Shown here: positions 29,865 through 37,089 of the stretch, one piece after another
Layout of the letters: every line of letters begins with the position of its first letter
Numbering within the stretch: the stretch's first letter is position 1
Origin: Candidatus Nealsonbacteria bacterium DGGOD1a
GTDB lineage: Bacteria > Patescibacteriota > Minisyncoccia > Minisyncoccales > UBA5738
NCBI GenBank assembly: GCA_022530585.1
Contig: CP092821.1
Location: forward strand, 970,367-1,013,317
Reading direction: 5' to 3'
Length of the DNA: 42,951 bases
Program-made: the position numbers and the translations under genes
Notes under the pieces: generated by a model
What the model was told of the DNA's origin: nothing
Seen by the model: the letters and a program-made list of their open reading frames with translations, nothing else
Databases searched by the model: none

Positions 29865-31583
29865 ATGGAAAACTCAATGGCAAAAATCATCGCCGAAAAG
29901 CTTGTCGAAGCCGATCCGCAAACCAAAACGCAACTGGAAGCGTTAAAGCGCGAGATTGCCAAGGAATTAAAAATTCCCTGCCCAAACAACATTTGGCTCC
30001 TATCCGCGCTTTCAGAGGGTCTAACCCTCTGTATCAGAGGGTTAGACCATCTGAAAATCAACCGCTTGAGAAATTTGTTGCGGGTGAGGCCGGTGCGATC
30101 GCTTTCGGGGATTGTTAATGTTTCGGTTTTGACAAAACCCTATCCTTGCCCGGGCAGCTGCCTTTACTGCCCCAACGAGCCGGGTTTTCCCAAAAGCTAT
30201 CTTTCCGGAGAGCCGGCGGCCGAGCGCGCCAAACTTTTAAAGTTCAATCCCCATACCCAAGTGAAAAAACGGCTGGAAAATCTGGCGGCCGAAGGACACA
30301 GCATAGATAAAATCGAATTGCGGGTCATTGGCGGCACCTGGAGCTTTTATCCCAAAAACTATCAAGATAAATTCGTCGCCTCTTGTTTTGCCGCCTGCAA
30401 TGCTTTGAGCATTGCGAAAAATCCGCAATGCTCAAAGCATTGCGAAAGAACAAAATCATTGGAACGCGAGCAAAAGAAAAACGAAACCGCCAAATGCCGG
30501 ATCGTGGGAATTTCGGTGGAAACCCGGCCGGATTATATCAACGAGAAAGAAATCATTCAATTAAGAAAACTGGGGGTAACGCGCGTGGAACTGGGCATCC
30601 AAAGCATCTATGACGATGTGCTGGAACTCAACAATCGCGGCCATAAAATCGACGCGGCCGTCCGGGCGACAAAATTATTAAAAAACGCCGGCTTTAAAAT
30701 TTCCTACCAAATAATGCTCAATCTCTATGGCTCGTCGCCGGCGCGCGATCTGGCAATGGCAAAAGAATTATTCGCCAACCCGGATTTCTGCCCCGACCTG
30801 CTGAAAATTTATCCGTGCGCCGTCCTGCCGGAAGCGCCGCTTTATGAAATTTATCAACAAGGAAAATACCGGCCGTATTCCGACAAAAAATTGATTGATG
30901 TGGTCAAAGAAATCAAAAAGATCACGCCGCCGTGGGTGCGTATTGAACGAATCATCCGCGACATCCCCTCTCCGCGCATCACCGCCGGCGCCAAAGGCAT
31001 TTCCAATCTCCGCCAGATCATCGCCGCCGATATGGAAAAAGAAAAATGGCGATGCCGGTGCATCCGGTGCCGCGAGATTAAAGGAGAATATGACCCAAAA
31101 GAAAAAATTGCATTGGTTCGGCGCGATTATCAGGCGTCAAACGGCACGGAAATTTTTTTAAGTTTTGAGAATGAATCAAAAACAAAATTATTCAGCTTGT
31201 TGCGGTTAAGAATAACCAACGATGGTTCAAATCTAATCACGGGCAACACGGGCGAAAACATGGTTTCGCCCCTACGAATCGAAAACGATACAATGCGGGC
31301 GAATAATCATTCGCCCCTACAAAATACGGTGGCAATCGTAAGGGAAATTCACACCTATGGCCTGCAAACCGCGATTGACCAAAAATCAATTTCCGCCCAA
31401 CACACCGGCTTGGGGAAAAAATTGATCAAAGAGGCGGAAAAAATCGTGCGCGAAGAATCCGGCGCAAAAAAAATTGCCGCCATTTCCGGCATCGGCGCCC
31501 GCGCCTACTGGCGCAAAAACGGGTATAAATTAAAAAATACTTATATGACAAAAAAAATGCGCGAACGAATTCGCGCCTGCTAG
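29865..31583 (+). CDS. elp3: Elp3-family tRNA uridine(34) carboxymethyl-modifying enzyme
   Basis: Elp3 combines a radical SAM domain with a GNAT-like domain to build cm5U at the tRNA wobble position; single-subunit versions occur in archaea and some bacteria. The 572 residues include the cluster motif KPYPCPGSCLYCPNE (Cys95, Cys99, Cys102), GISVETRPDYI, VTRVELGIQSIYDDVL, KIYPCAVLPEAPLYE and the Cys-rich WRCRCIRCREI. The C-terminal acetyltransferase part has QHTGLGKKLIKEAEKIV and ISGIGARAYWRKNGY. Four palindromic repeats lie inside the frame and are translated (residues about 49-64, 178-193, 460-470 and 476-485), all in variable linkers. This is a strong identification; whether the repeat-bearing protein is fully active is unknown. 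Confidence 0.93.
   Translation: MENSMAKIIAEKLVEADPQTKTQLEALKREIAKELKIPCPNNIWLLSALSEGLTLCIRGLDHLKINRLRNLLRVRPVRSLSGIVNVSVLTKPYPCPGSCLYCPNEPGFPKSYLSGEPAAERAKLLKFNPHTQVKKRLENLAAEGHSIDKIELRVIGGTWSFYPKNYQDKFVASCFAACNALSIAKNPQCSKHCERTKSLEREQKKNETAKCRIVGISVETRPDYINEKEIIQLRKLGVTRVELGIQSIYDDVLELNNRGHKIDAAVRATKLLKNAGFKISYQIMLNLYGSSPARDLAMAKELFANPDFCPDLLKIYPCAVLPEAPLYEIYQQGKYRPYSDKKLIDVVKEIKKITPPWVRIERIIRDIPSPRITAGAKGISNLRQIIAADMEKEKWRCRCIRCREIKGEYDPKEKIALVRRDYQASNGTEIFLSFENESKTKLFSLLRLRITNDGSNLITGNTGENMVSPLRIENDTMRANNHSPLQNTVAIVREIHTYGLQTAIDQKSISAQHTGLGKKLIKEAEKIVREESGAKKIAAISGIGARAYWRKNGYKLKNTYMTKKMRERIRAC
30010..30056. repeat. Family B palindrome inside elp3
   Basis: TTTCAGA, GGTCTAACCCTCTG and their complements surround a four-base loop TATC. 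It shares the GGGTCTAACCC core with 13468-13531, 32810-32838 and 41546-41678. It is translated as SALSEGLTLCIRGLDHLK, in the linker before LLRVRPVRSLSG. Confidence 0.85.
30397..30443. repeat. 20-bp perfect inverted repeat inside elp3
   Basis: The arms 30397-30416 and 30424-30443 are exact reverse complements with a seven-base loop. Each arm is itself nearly palindromic (GCAATGC..GCATTGC). It is translated as NALSIAKNPQCSKHCE, a variable linker in the family. Confidence 0.9.
31246..31320. repeat. Two direct REP-like palindromes inside elp3, family A copies 5 and 6
   Basis: 31246-31275 matches the copy at 11744-11773, and 31293-31320 is identical to 9379-9406 at the RAYT stop. Both have the same orientation and are translated as NTGENMVSPL and MRANNHSPLQ. 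They sit in the linker just before the acetyltransferase-like tail. Confidence 0.9.
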
Positions 31584-31599
31584 CGGCCGCCCCCCCCGG

Positions 31600-31770
31600 C
31601 GACGCCGCCTTTCAATTTTATTCTCCCAATGCTTTCGCCCAAGCCTTTCACGCTTGGGCCGTATGAGCAGATCCTGCCCATACCTTCTTAAATCGCTTTT
31701 TTCTTCCGGCGACATGCCGGAAATTATTATCATCGCATCACCTGATTTAATGATGCGTATTCTTTGATTT
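31600..31770 (-). other. Hairpin-rich gap after the metallopeptidase gene
   Basis: Read on the minus strand, five hairpins follow one another: GCATCA/TGATGC, TTCCGGC/GCCGGAA, GTATGGGCAG/CTGCTCATAC, GCCCAAGC/GCTTGGGC and GGCGGC/GCCGG. An open frame (MIIISGMSPEEKSDLRRYGQ onward) crosses the same bases and runs on antisense into elp3, so a small protein cannot be ruled out. There is no clear promoter. It may be a structured RNA, a string of repeats, or the 3' UTR of the upstream operon. Confidence 0.45.
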
Positions 31771-31773
31771 TTG

Positions 31774-32127
31774 TCAAGGTTTGCGGGCGCGCCAGCGGTG
31801 TTCAAGACGGCGGGTTTGCGGTTCGTCAAAACCGAAATGATGAGCGATTTCGTGCCAGACCACAAGCCTGACCAATTCCTTGATTTCTTCCGGCGCGCGC
31901 GCTTCTTCCTCGATCAATGATTTGAAAATCGTGATCTTGTCCGGCAGGCGGATGGCATCGCTTTTCCCCCATTGATTTTCCGGAATGCCTTCGTACAGCC
32001 CAAGCAAATTGCGTTTCGCCGGCCCGTCTTCGACAACAATCGCGATATTTTCCATCGCGTCCTTGATATTATCCGGCAGGCTTTCCACCGCCCGCGCCAC
32101 CAACTTTTCAAATTCATTTATATCCAT
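31774..32127 (-). CDS. Minimal zincin metallopeptidase-family protein (PF06262-like)
   Basis: A 117-residue protein with the zinc motif HEIAHHFG (His92, Glu93, His96) near the C-terminus, typical of the small 'metallopeptidase family' proteins formerly DUF1025. Upstream features of the family are seen: MENIAIVVEDGP, LLGLYEGIP, and LPDKITIFKS. Physiological substrates are unknown. Its ATG lies inside the last codons of the uracil-DNA glycosylase gene (14-base overlap), so the two are translationally coupled. Confidence 0.9.
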   Translation of the reverse strand: MDINEFEKLVARAVESLPDNIKDAMENIAIVVEDGPAKRNLLGLYEGIPENQWGKSDAIRLPDKITIFKSLIEEEARAPEEIKELVRLVVWHEIAHHFGFDEPQTRRLEHRWRARKP

Positions 32128-32716
32128 TTTTTAAATTCTTAAAATCGCTCTCCAATATTTTCTTGAACTTAACAAACCTGATGCCCGCGGCCGGATGGTA
32201 GCTGATGAAAAATTCACGATCCCCGTTTTCACGCCACTTTCCCCGCCAATCGGAAAATTTATCTTTGGGGAAAAATTTTTTGAAAGCCATATCGCCCAGC
32301 AAAATTATTTTTTTGGCGCCGGCCGAATCCATCTGGCGGGTTAAATAACCGTCGCACGCGGCAATTTCATCGGGCTTGGGTTTACGGTTGATCGGCGGCG
32401 TGGGCAAACATTTTACGATCGAAGTAATAAAAGTATCGCGCTCGCGATTGATTCCGGCCAAAGACAGCAATTCGGCTAACAGTTTGCCCGCCCGGCCGAT
32501 AAACGGCCGGCCGGTTTTATTTTCGTTGGCGCCGGGCCCTTGGCCAATCACAAAATAAGCCGCGCCAACCGCGCCTTCGCCGGGCACGGTTTTTTCGCGG
32601 GTTTCGGCCAAGCGGCATTTCCGGCAAACCGCTATTTCGCAACTGATTTGCTCCAATTCGTTTTCCCTTTCCGATTTTTCCCGTTCGCAAGGGATAGCTT
32701 CTGATTGTTTAGACAT
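32114..32716 (-). CDS. Family 4 uracil-DNA glycosylase (Fe-S)
   Basis: This enzyme removes uracil from DNA to start base excision repair. The 200-residue protein has four candidate cluster cysteines (Cys31, Cys34, Cys103, Cys121; CRKC and KCLPTPPINRKPKPDEIAAC). Motif A is GQGPGANENKTGRPFIGRAG, with Gln in place of the common Glu of GEAPG. The second catalytic motif is YHPAA. The N-terminal 28 residues are charged and may be disordered. It overlaps the metallopeptidase gene. An EndoQ-like gene in the same window handles the same lesion by a different route. Confidence 0.92.
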   Translation of the reverse strand: MSKQSEAIPCEREKSERENELEQISCEIAVCRKCRLAETREKTVPGEGAVGAAYFVIGQGPGANENKTGRPFIGRAGKLLAELLSLAGINRERDTFITSIVKCLPTPPINRKPKPDEIAACDGYLTRQMDSAGAKKIILLGDMAFKKFFPKDKFSDWRGKWRENGDREFFISYHPAAGIRFVKFKKILESDFKNLKNGYK

Positions 32717-32809
32717 TTTTGATAAATAAATCTACTCGGCGTGCGATATGCCAATTTCCCTTTTTGCGCGTTGTTGGAAGAATAATTTTTCATTTGAATT
32801 GGCCGGTTG

Positions 32810-32838
32810 AATGAACAAGGGTTAGACCCTTGTTCATT
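32810..32838. repeat. Family B palindrome at the metK 3' end
   Basis: AATGAACAAGGGT and ACCCTTGTTCATT flank TAG, giving an almost perfect 29-bp palindrome. The metK TGA stop is inside it. Seven T residues follow on the plus strand, so it could terminate plus-strand transcripts; on the minus side the T tract is absent. Confidence 0.8.
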
Positions 32839-34000
32839 TTTTTAACAATTTGGAAACTTCACGCAATAAATCTTTGACTCTGTCCCTTTTTTCCCAAGTA
32901 AATTCCGGCTCTTCGCGGCCGAAATGGCCGTAATTGGAAGTTTTGCGATAGATCGGCCGCAATAATTTCAACTGGCGGATTATCCCACCGGGCGAAAGAT
33001 CGAAAATTTTATTCACCGCTTTTTCGATTGATTCTTCATTAACCGTTGCCGTGCCGAAAGTTTCAACGCTGGCTTCGATCGGTTTGGTATCGCCGATGAT
33101 ATACGCCAAGCGCACAAAACATTCGCCCGCCAGCCCGGCCGCCACAATATTCTTGGCGATATAACGCGCCATATACGCGCCGGACCGATCGATTTTGGTG
33201 GGATCTTTGCCGGAGAAACTGCTGCCTCCCGACGGCACGGTGTTGCCATAAGTATCGATTATTATCTTGCGACCCGTCGCCCCGGTATCCGCAGACGGCC
33301 CGCCAATGACAAAACTGCCGGTATGATTAACGAATATTTTTGTATTTTCATCAATAAATTTACCGCAAACCGGTTTTATCGCTTTTTCAATAATATCGCG
33401 CTTAAGACGCGCCAAAGAAATTTTTGGATCATGCTGGCAGGAAACCACCACATTCTCGAGACGGCAAGCGGCATTATTTTTATACTCAAGCGTTAACTGG
33501 CATTTGGCATCGGGCCGCAAATGGAGAACTATCTTTTTCTTGCGAACCTCGGCCAAGCGCATGGCCATTTTTTGCGCCAGCGTCTGGCCCAAAGGCATCA
33601 ATTCCAAAGTTTCCCCGGTGGCATAACCGGTGGAAATTCCCTGGTCACCGGCACCCTGCTTTTTGCTGCCGGCACGACGCACCAAACTGGAAACTTCGGC
33701 CGACTGGCGGTTGACGGTGTTAAAAATCGCCGCGGATTTGCAATAGAAACCGTATTCCTCTTTATCGTAGCCGATCTCGCGGATAATCTTGCGCACGAAA
33801 TTATTGTAATCAACCCAAGCGAAGCTATTGATCTCGCCGCCGATAACCGCGTAATTATTGCCCACCATCACTTCACAGGAACAGCGGCCGTATTTGTCCT
33901 GGCGGATCACTTCGTCCAAAACCGCGTCGGCGATCTGGTCGGCGATTTTGTCGGGATGCCCTTCGGTTACGGCCTCGGAAGTGATAAAAAAACGGCGCAT
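32834..34000 (-). CDS. metK: S-adenosylmethionine synthetase
   Basis: MetK makes SAM from methionine and ATP, supplying the many methylases and radical SAM enzymes in this window. The 388 residues have the normal bacterial layout: ITSEAVTEGHPDKIADQIADAVLD at the start, the methionine-binding loop GAGDQGISTGYATGET, and the P-loop-like GGSSFSGKDPTKIDRSGAYMARYIAKN. The end GREEPEFTWEKRD is also canonical. It terminates within a family B palindrome. Upstream is a MITE-like element separating it from the DUF763 gene. Confidence 0.96.
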   Translation of the reverse strand: MRRFFITSEAVTEGHPDKIADQIADAVLDEVIRQDKYGRCSCEVMVGNNYAVIGGEINSFAWVDYNNFVRKIIREIGYDKEEYGFYCKSAAIFNTVNRQSAEVSSLVRRAGSKKQGAGDQGISTGYATGETLELMPLGQTLAQKMAMRLAEVRKKKIVLHLRPDAKCQLTLEYKNNAACRLENVVVSCQHDPKISLARLKRDIIEKAIKPVCGKFIDENTKIFVNHTGSFVIGGPSADTGATGRKIIIDTYGNTVPSGGSSFSGKDPTKIDRSGAYMARYIAKNIVAAGLAGECFVRLAYIIGDTKPIEASVETFGTATVNEESIEKAVNKIFDLSPGGIIRQLKLLRPIYRKTSNYGHFGREEPEFTWEKRDRVKDLLREVSKLLKK

Positions 34001-34056
34001 CTTTTTAATTCAAAGTGTAAAAATCAAAATAAAAAATGACAATGAAAAAATTATAA

Positions 34057-34226
34057 AATTATTTTGAATTACGAAATAGCGAATTTTGAAATCAATTTTT
34101 TTGCGTAATCGCGGAAATTTGATTTCAAAATTCGCGCGGTTACTGCCGCGTTTGGGGAAATTTGACTTCAGCTTTTGGGAAGTCAATTTTCACCAAACGC
34201 TAGTTTCGCAATTCAAAGAAATTATG
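34057..34226. mobile_element. MITE-like element, copy 2 (TTGAATT-CGAAA ends)
   Basis: The termini TTGAATTACGAAATAGCG (about 34064-34081) and CGCTAGTTTCGCAATTCAA (about 34198-34216) pair, and match those of 13437-13576. The interior differs: it holds two hairpins, GAATTTTGAAATCAA/TTGATTTCAAAATTC and GCGTTTGG..TTGACTTC/GAAGTCAA..CCAAACGC, so the whole can form a three-way junction. The right end supplies the TAA stop of the DUF763 gene. Confidence 0.75.
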
Positions 34227-35439
34227 CAATCGTAAAATTTTGACATTTTGCACTGTCATTTTTCATCGGGTAAGTAATTGTCTCCAGCCTCTCCTTAGCC
34301 TTGTCAATCTCTCCTTGGTTCATTTTACTCTGTTTAATGCCTTTTTCAATCGCGGACAAAGTGCGGTCATAGGTCGCGCGGTCAACCGGAAACGGCGTGC
34401 CATCCTTGCCGCCCACGGCAAATGTATATCTGGCCGGGTCTTCATAGGACGGCTTGGCGCCGTAAACAATTTCGGCCACCAGCGACAGCGCCCGGATGGT
34501 TTTCGGACCGATACCTTCGCCGGACAGCAAAGCGGCAAAGTTATCCGGCGCGGAAAAATGCGCTTTTTCGATTGTCTTTTTCAACCGTTTTATATCAAAC
34601 TTTTCCGCGACGACCGGATGCCAGTGGAACTCCACATCATTCAGCTCCATATCGGTAAATCCGGGCAACCGGCCTTGGCTTCCCAAACTTTTACCGACGG
34701 GACTGGAAACCGCCGGCATATTTTTTGAAACTTTTCGCGCCGCGCTTTGAAAGTTTTTCAAAAACGCCGCCGGTTCAAGTTTCACCATATCCGAAGAAAT
34801 TTCTTTGTTTTGTTTGCTCTCTTTTGCCGTTAAATTCAAGGGAGCCAACCGCGCGTCGCTGGCGATTCCCGAATGCGGCTCCTCGGTAAAGTCATCAACG
34901 CCATCGGACAGCCAGTGATACCGCCGCGCTTTCTGAACATCCGCATTCATCCCCTGCTGGATCACGGCCCACTTGCCGGAATTCGTGAACAGCAAATTGT
35001 GCGCGTAAATTGAAAATCCGTCTTGAATCAAACTTGAATCAACTTTGGCCGCCATTTTGCTGGCATTCACCAGCCCGTTGGTTTTGCTTTCTTCCCAACC
35101 AAGGTATTGCCCCCATTTTTGAGTTTCTTCGGGAGTTTTGCGCGACACGCGCTTGCCGCCGCAAATGTAAAATCCCAGATCGGTTTCAATGCCCCGCACC
35201 GCCTCTTTTAGCGCGCCCATCGTGGTTACGGTCAACCCCGAAGAATTCCAATCAAACCCCATCACGCACCCCAGCGACTGAAACCACACCGGATCCGACA
35301 GCCGCTTTAATAATTCCTCGGGCCCGAATTCTTCCACGATGGCAATCGAAATACCCCGCCCGAGGCGGGTCATTCGCTCAAACAGCCAGCGCGGGCATCG
35401 CCCCCAATCCAACGGCACTGTAGCTACTCCGGTGCGCAT
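34222..35439 (-). CDS. DUF763-family protein
   Basis: A 405-residue protein with the strongly conserved DUF763 opening TGVATVPLDWGRCPRWLFERM, followed by VMGFDWNSSGLTVTTMGALKEA, FYICGGKRVSRKTPEE, YAHNLLFTNSGKWAVIQQGMN and a helix-hairpin-helix-like LLSGEGIGPKTIRALSLVAE. The family is known mainly from thermophiles, archaea and candidate-phylum bacteria. The HhH-like motif hints at DNA binding, but no activity is established. The last residues derive from the end of a MITE. It starts with ATG 35439, about 100 bases downstream of the second ATPase cassette. Confidence 0.9.
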   Translation of the reverse strand: MRTGVATVPLDWGRCPRWLFERMTRLGRGISIAIVEEFGPEELLKRLSDPVWFQSLGCVMGFDWNSSGLTVTTMGALKEAVRGIETDLGFYICGGKRVSRKTPEETQKWGQYLGWEESKTNGLVNASKMAAKVDSSLIQDGFSIYAHNLLFTNSGKWAVIQQGMNADVQKARRYHWLSDGVDDFTEEPHSGIASDARLAPLNLTAKESKQNKEISSDMVKLEPAAFLKNFQSAARKVSKNMPAVSSPVGKSLGSQGRLPGFTDMELNDVEFHWHPVVAEKFDIKRLKKTIEKAHFSAPDNFAALLSGEGIGPKTIRALSLVAEIVYGAKPSYEDPARYTFAVGGKDGTPFPVDRATYDRTLSAIEKGIKQSKMNQGEIDKAKERLETITYPMKNDSAKCQNFTIA

Positions 35440-35530
35440 GAATCCACTTTAACCAAAAACCGGCGATTACGCCAGTTTTTTGTTAAAGCAATTTTCATTT
35501 TTCAAAATAAATGTCAAAACAAAAACGCAA

Positions 35531-35565
35531 TTATTTTATGAATACCATACTATACATAAATTTTA
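35531..35565. repeat. Degenerate direct repeat downstream of ATPase 2
   Basis: TTATTTTATGAATACCATAC and the following TATACATAAA match, in the same orientation, the palindromic sequence at 37041-37072 with only a few changes. The two copies bracket the ATPase gene about 1.5 kb apart. Confidence 0.7.
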
Positions 35566-35568
35566 TCG

Positions 35569-37038
35569 CTAACAAAGCAAAAGAAAAACACTCAAAGGTA
35601 TGTTTAAAATATTTTCGCCCGAATCAGCATCTCCGTTGCAAACCATTATCCCGAAACTTTTATCAGAACCGTATTCTTCCAAAAAATAGCTTATATGACT
35701 GTTGTCTTTTCCAAATGCCGCGCCGCTTTTTATTTCCACGGGAATCAATGTCTTGCCGATTCTTAAAATAAAATCAACTTCCCGCTTGCCGTCGGGAGTT
35801 CTGAAATAGCAAATATCGGCAATGCCGGCAAACCTTCGCAGAACATTGAACGCCAGCGTCTCGGCCAAACGGCCCTTATTTTCGCCTTTTAAATCCGCCG
35901 GCATTTTCGTGATCGCCTCGTATAAAACCGTATCCGCGGCATACAGCTTGGCGTGGGTGCTCCGCAAGCGCACCGGCTTGTTGGCAAATCGCTCCACTTT
36001 TCTGATCAATTCCGTCTGCAGAAGCAACGGCAAGGCTTCGGAAAGCGTGGTGCGCGTGGTTTTAATTTTTCCGGCAAGCTCTTCCAGATTGTATTCTTCC
36101 CCGGTACGGGCAAACACATAGCGCAAAAATTGATGAAAAATTTCCGGCCGCCGGATTTCCCGGACAAGCCTCAAATCTTCAAGCGTCACTCTTTGCACAA
36201 ACTGAAGATCGATAAATTGCACTCTTTCGACGAAATCGCTCATCCCCCACAGTTGCGGAAAACCGCCATCCTTGGCATAATCGCCAACCAATTCATTCAG
36301 CCTTGCCGTTTTCTTCTCGCCCAACCTGCCAGCGATAAATGAAACCAACCCGGCCACGCCGCCTTTATCGGAAATATCAATCTGCAAATCAATAAGTTCC
36401 CGCGCGATATCGGCATATTCTCGATGATGAAACCGCAACCATTCCCTGAATGAAAACGGCGGCAAAGAAATATCCATCAAGCGGCCCAATAAGCTTTCAA
36501 GCGATTTGCGAAAAATCGTATGCGATGCCGAACCGGAAATAATAAAGCGTATTTGGTACTTTAAATCCACATAACGCTTGATATATAATTCCCAATGCGG
36601 CAATCTTTGCACTTCATCCAAAAAACAATATACGGGTTCTTTGATTTCAGATAATTTTTTTCCAAGCTTGATTTCCCAAAATTGCATTATCTGCTCGAAA
36701 GCTTCTCCCTGATTTTCCTGCGGCAATTGCTGAATAAAAGGATCGTCAAGAGAAAAGAAAAATATTTTTTCGGGAGATTCTCTTTTTTTGCGAAGCAGAT
36801 ATTCCACAAGCTGGCGCATAATCGTGGTCTTGCCGACGCGCCGCGGTCCGTTTATAAGCAACGCAAGCCCGTGTTTTGCTTCAATATGGTTGACCGCCGA
36901 AGAAAATACATCCCGCTTGAATTCGGGATTTTTCAATGCAAAACCCAAGCCGTTCCACCAAGGGTTATAAACGGCGATAGTTCTTTCCGATATGGTTTTA
37001 TCCAATAAAACGCTATTTTTTGCCTTATTTTTGACCAT
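35569..37038 (-). CDS. AAA_14/DUF4143-type P-loop ATPase, second copy
   Basis: A 489-residue ATPase. Walker A GPRRVGKTT lies at residues 64-72, Walker B VYCFLDEVQRLPHWE at about 136-150, and sensor-1-like FIISGSASHTIFRKS follows. The C-terminal DUF4143 part contains LEELAGKIKTTRTTLSEALPLLLQ (winged helix) and a nuclease-like end (CYFRTPDGKREVDFILR, then LIPVEIKSG), in which D, E and K of a PD-(D/E)XK fold seem intact. It is better preserved than the ATPase at 3337-4632, with limited similarity between them. It is bracketed by direct repeats and preceded by a perfect 28-bp palindrome at the ribosome-binding position. The role is unknown. Confidence 0.88.
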   Translation of the reverse strand: MVKNKAKNSVLLDKTISERTIAVYNPWWNGLGFALKNPEFKRDVFSSAVNHIEAKHGLALLINGPRRVGKTTIMRQLVEYLLRKKRESPEKIFFFSLDDPFIQQLPQENQGEAFEQIMQFWEIKLGKKLSEIKEPVYCFLDEVQRLPHWELYIKRYVDLKYQIRFIISGSASHTIFRKSLESLLGRLMDISLPPFSFREWLRFHHREYADIARELIDLQIDISDKGGVAGLVSFIAGRLGEKKTARLNELVGDYAKDGGFPQLWGMSDFVERVQFIDLQFVQRVTLEDLRLVREIRRPEIFHQFLRYVFARTGEEYNLEELAGKIKTTRTTLSEALPLLLQTELIRKVERFANKPVRLRSTHAKLYAADTVLYEAITKMPADLKGENKGRLAETLAFNVLRRFAGIADICYFRTPDGKREVDFILRIGKTLIPVEIKSGAAFGKDNSHISYFLEEYGSDKSFGIMVCNGDADSGENILNIPLSVFLLLC

Positions 37039-37042
37039 ATTA

Positions 37043-37070
37043 TTTTATGTATAGTATACTATACATAAAA
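37043..37070 (-). promoter_or_regulatory. Perfect 28-bp palindrome upstream of ATPase 2
   Basis: TTTTATGTATAGTA and TACTATACATAAAA are exact complements, four bases upstream of the start codon. It could be an operator that hides the ribosome-binding site, or the end of the mobile cassette, as a related copy lies at the other end of the gene (35531-35565). Confidence 0.65.
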
Positions 37071-37089
37071 TTTAAATACAAATCGCGCT

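Noticed and set aside
31530-31865. Minus-strand frame of 111 codons between elp3 and the metallopeptidase
   Set aside because: It overlaps both genes, and its unique part coincides with five hairpins. A shorter frame starting near 31730 remains possible but is not supported.
35511-35771. Plus-strand frame of 86 codons at the 3' end of ATPase 2
   Set aside because: It is antisense to the ATPase gene; its first part is the repeat that brackets the cassette.
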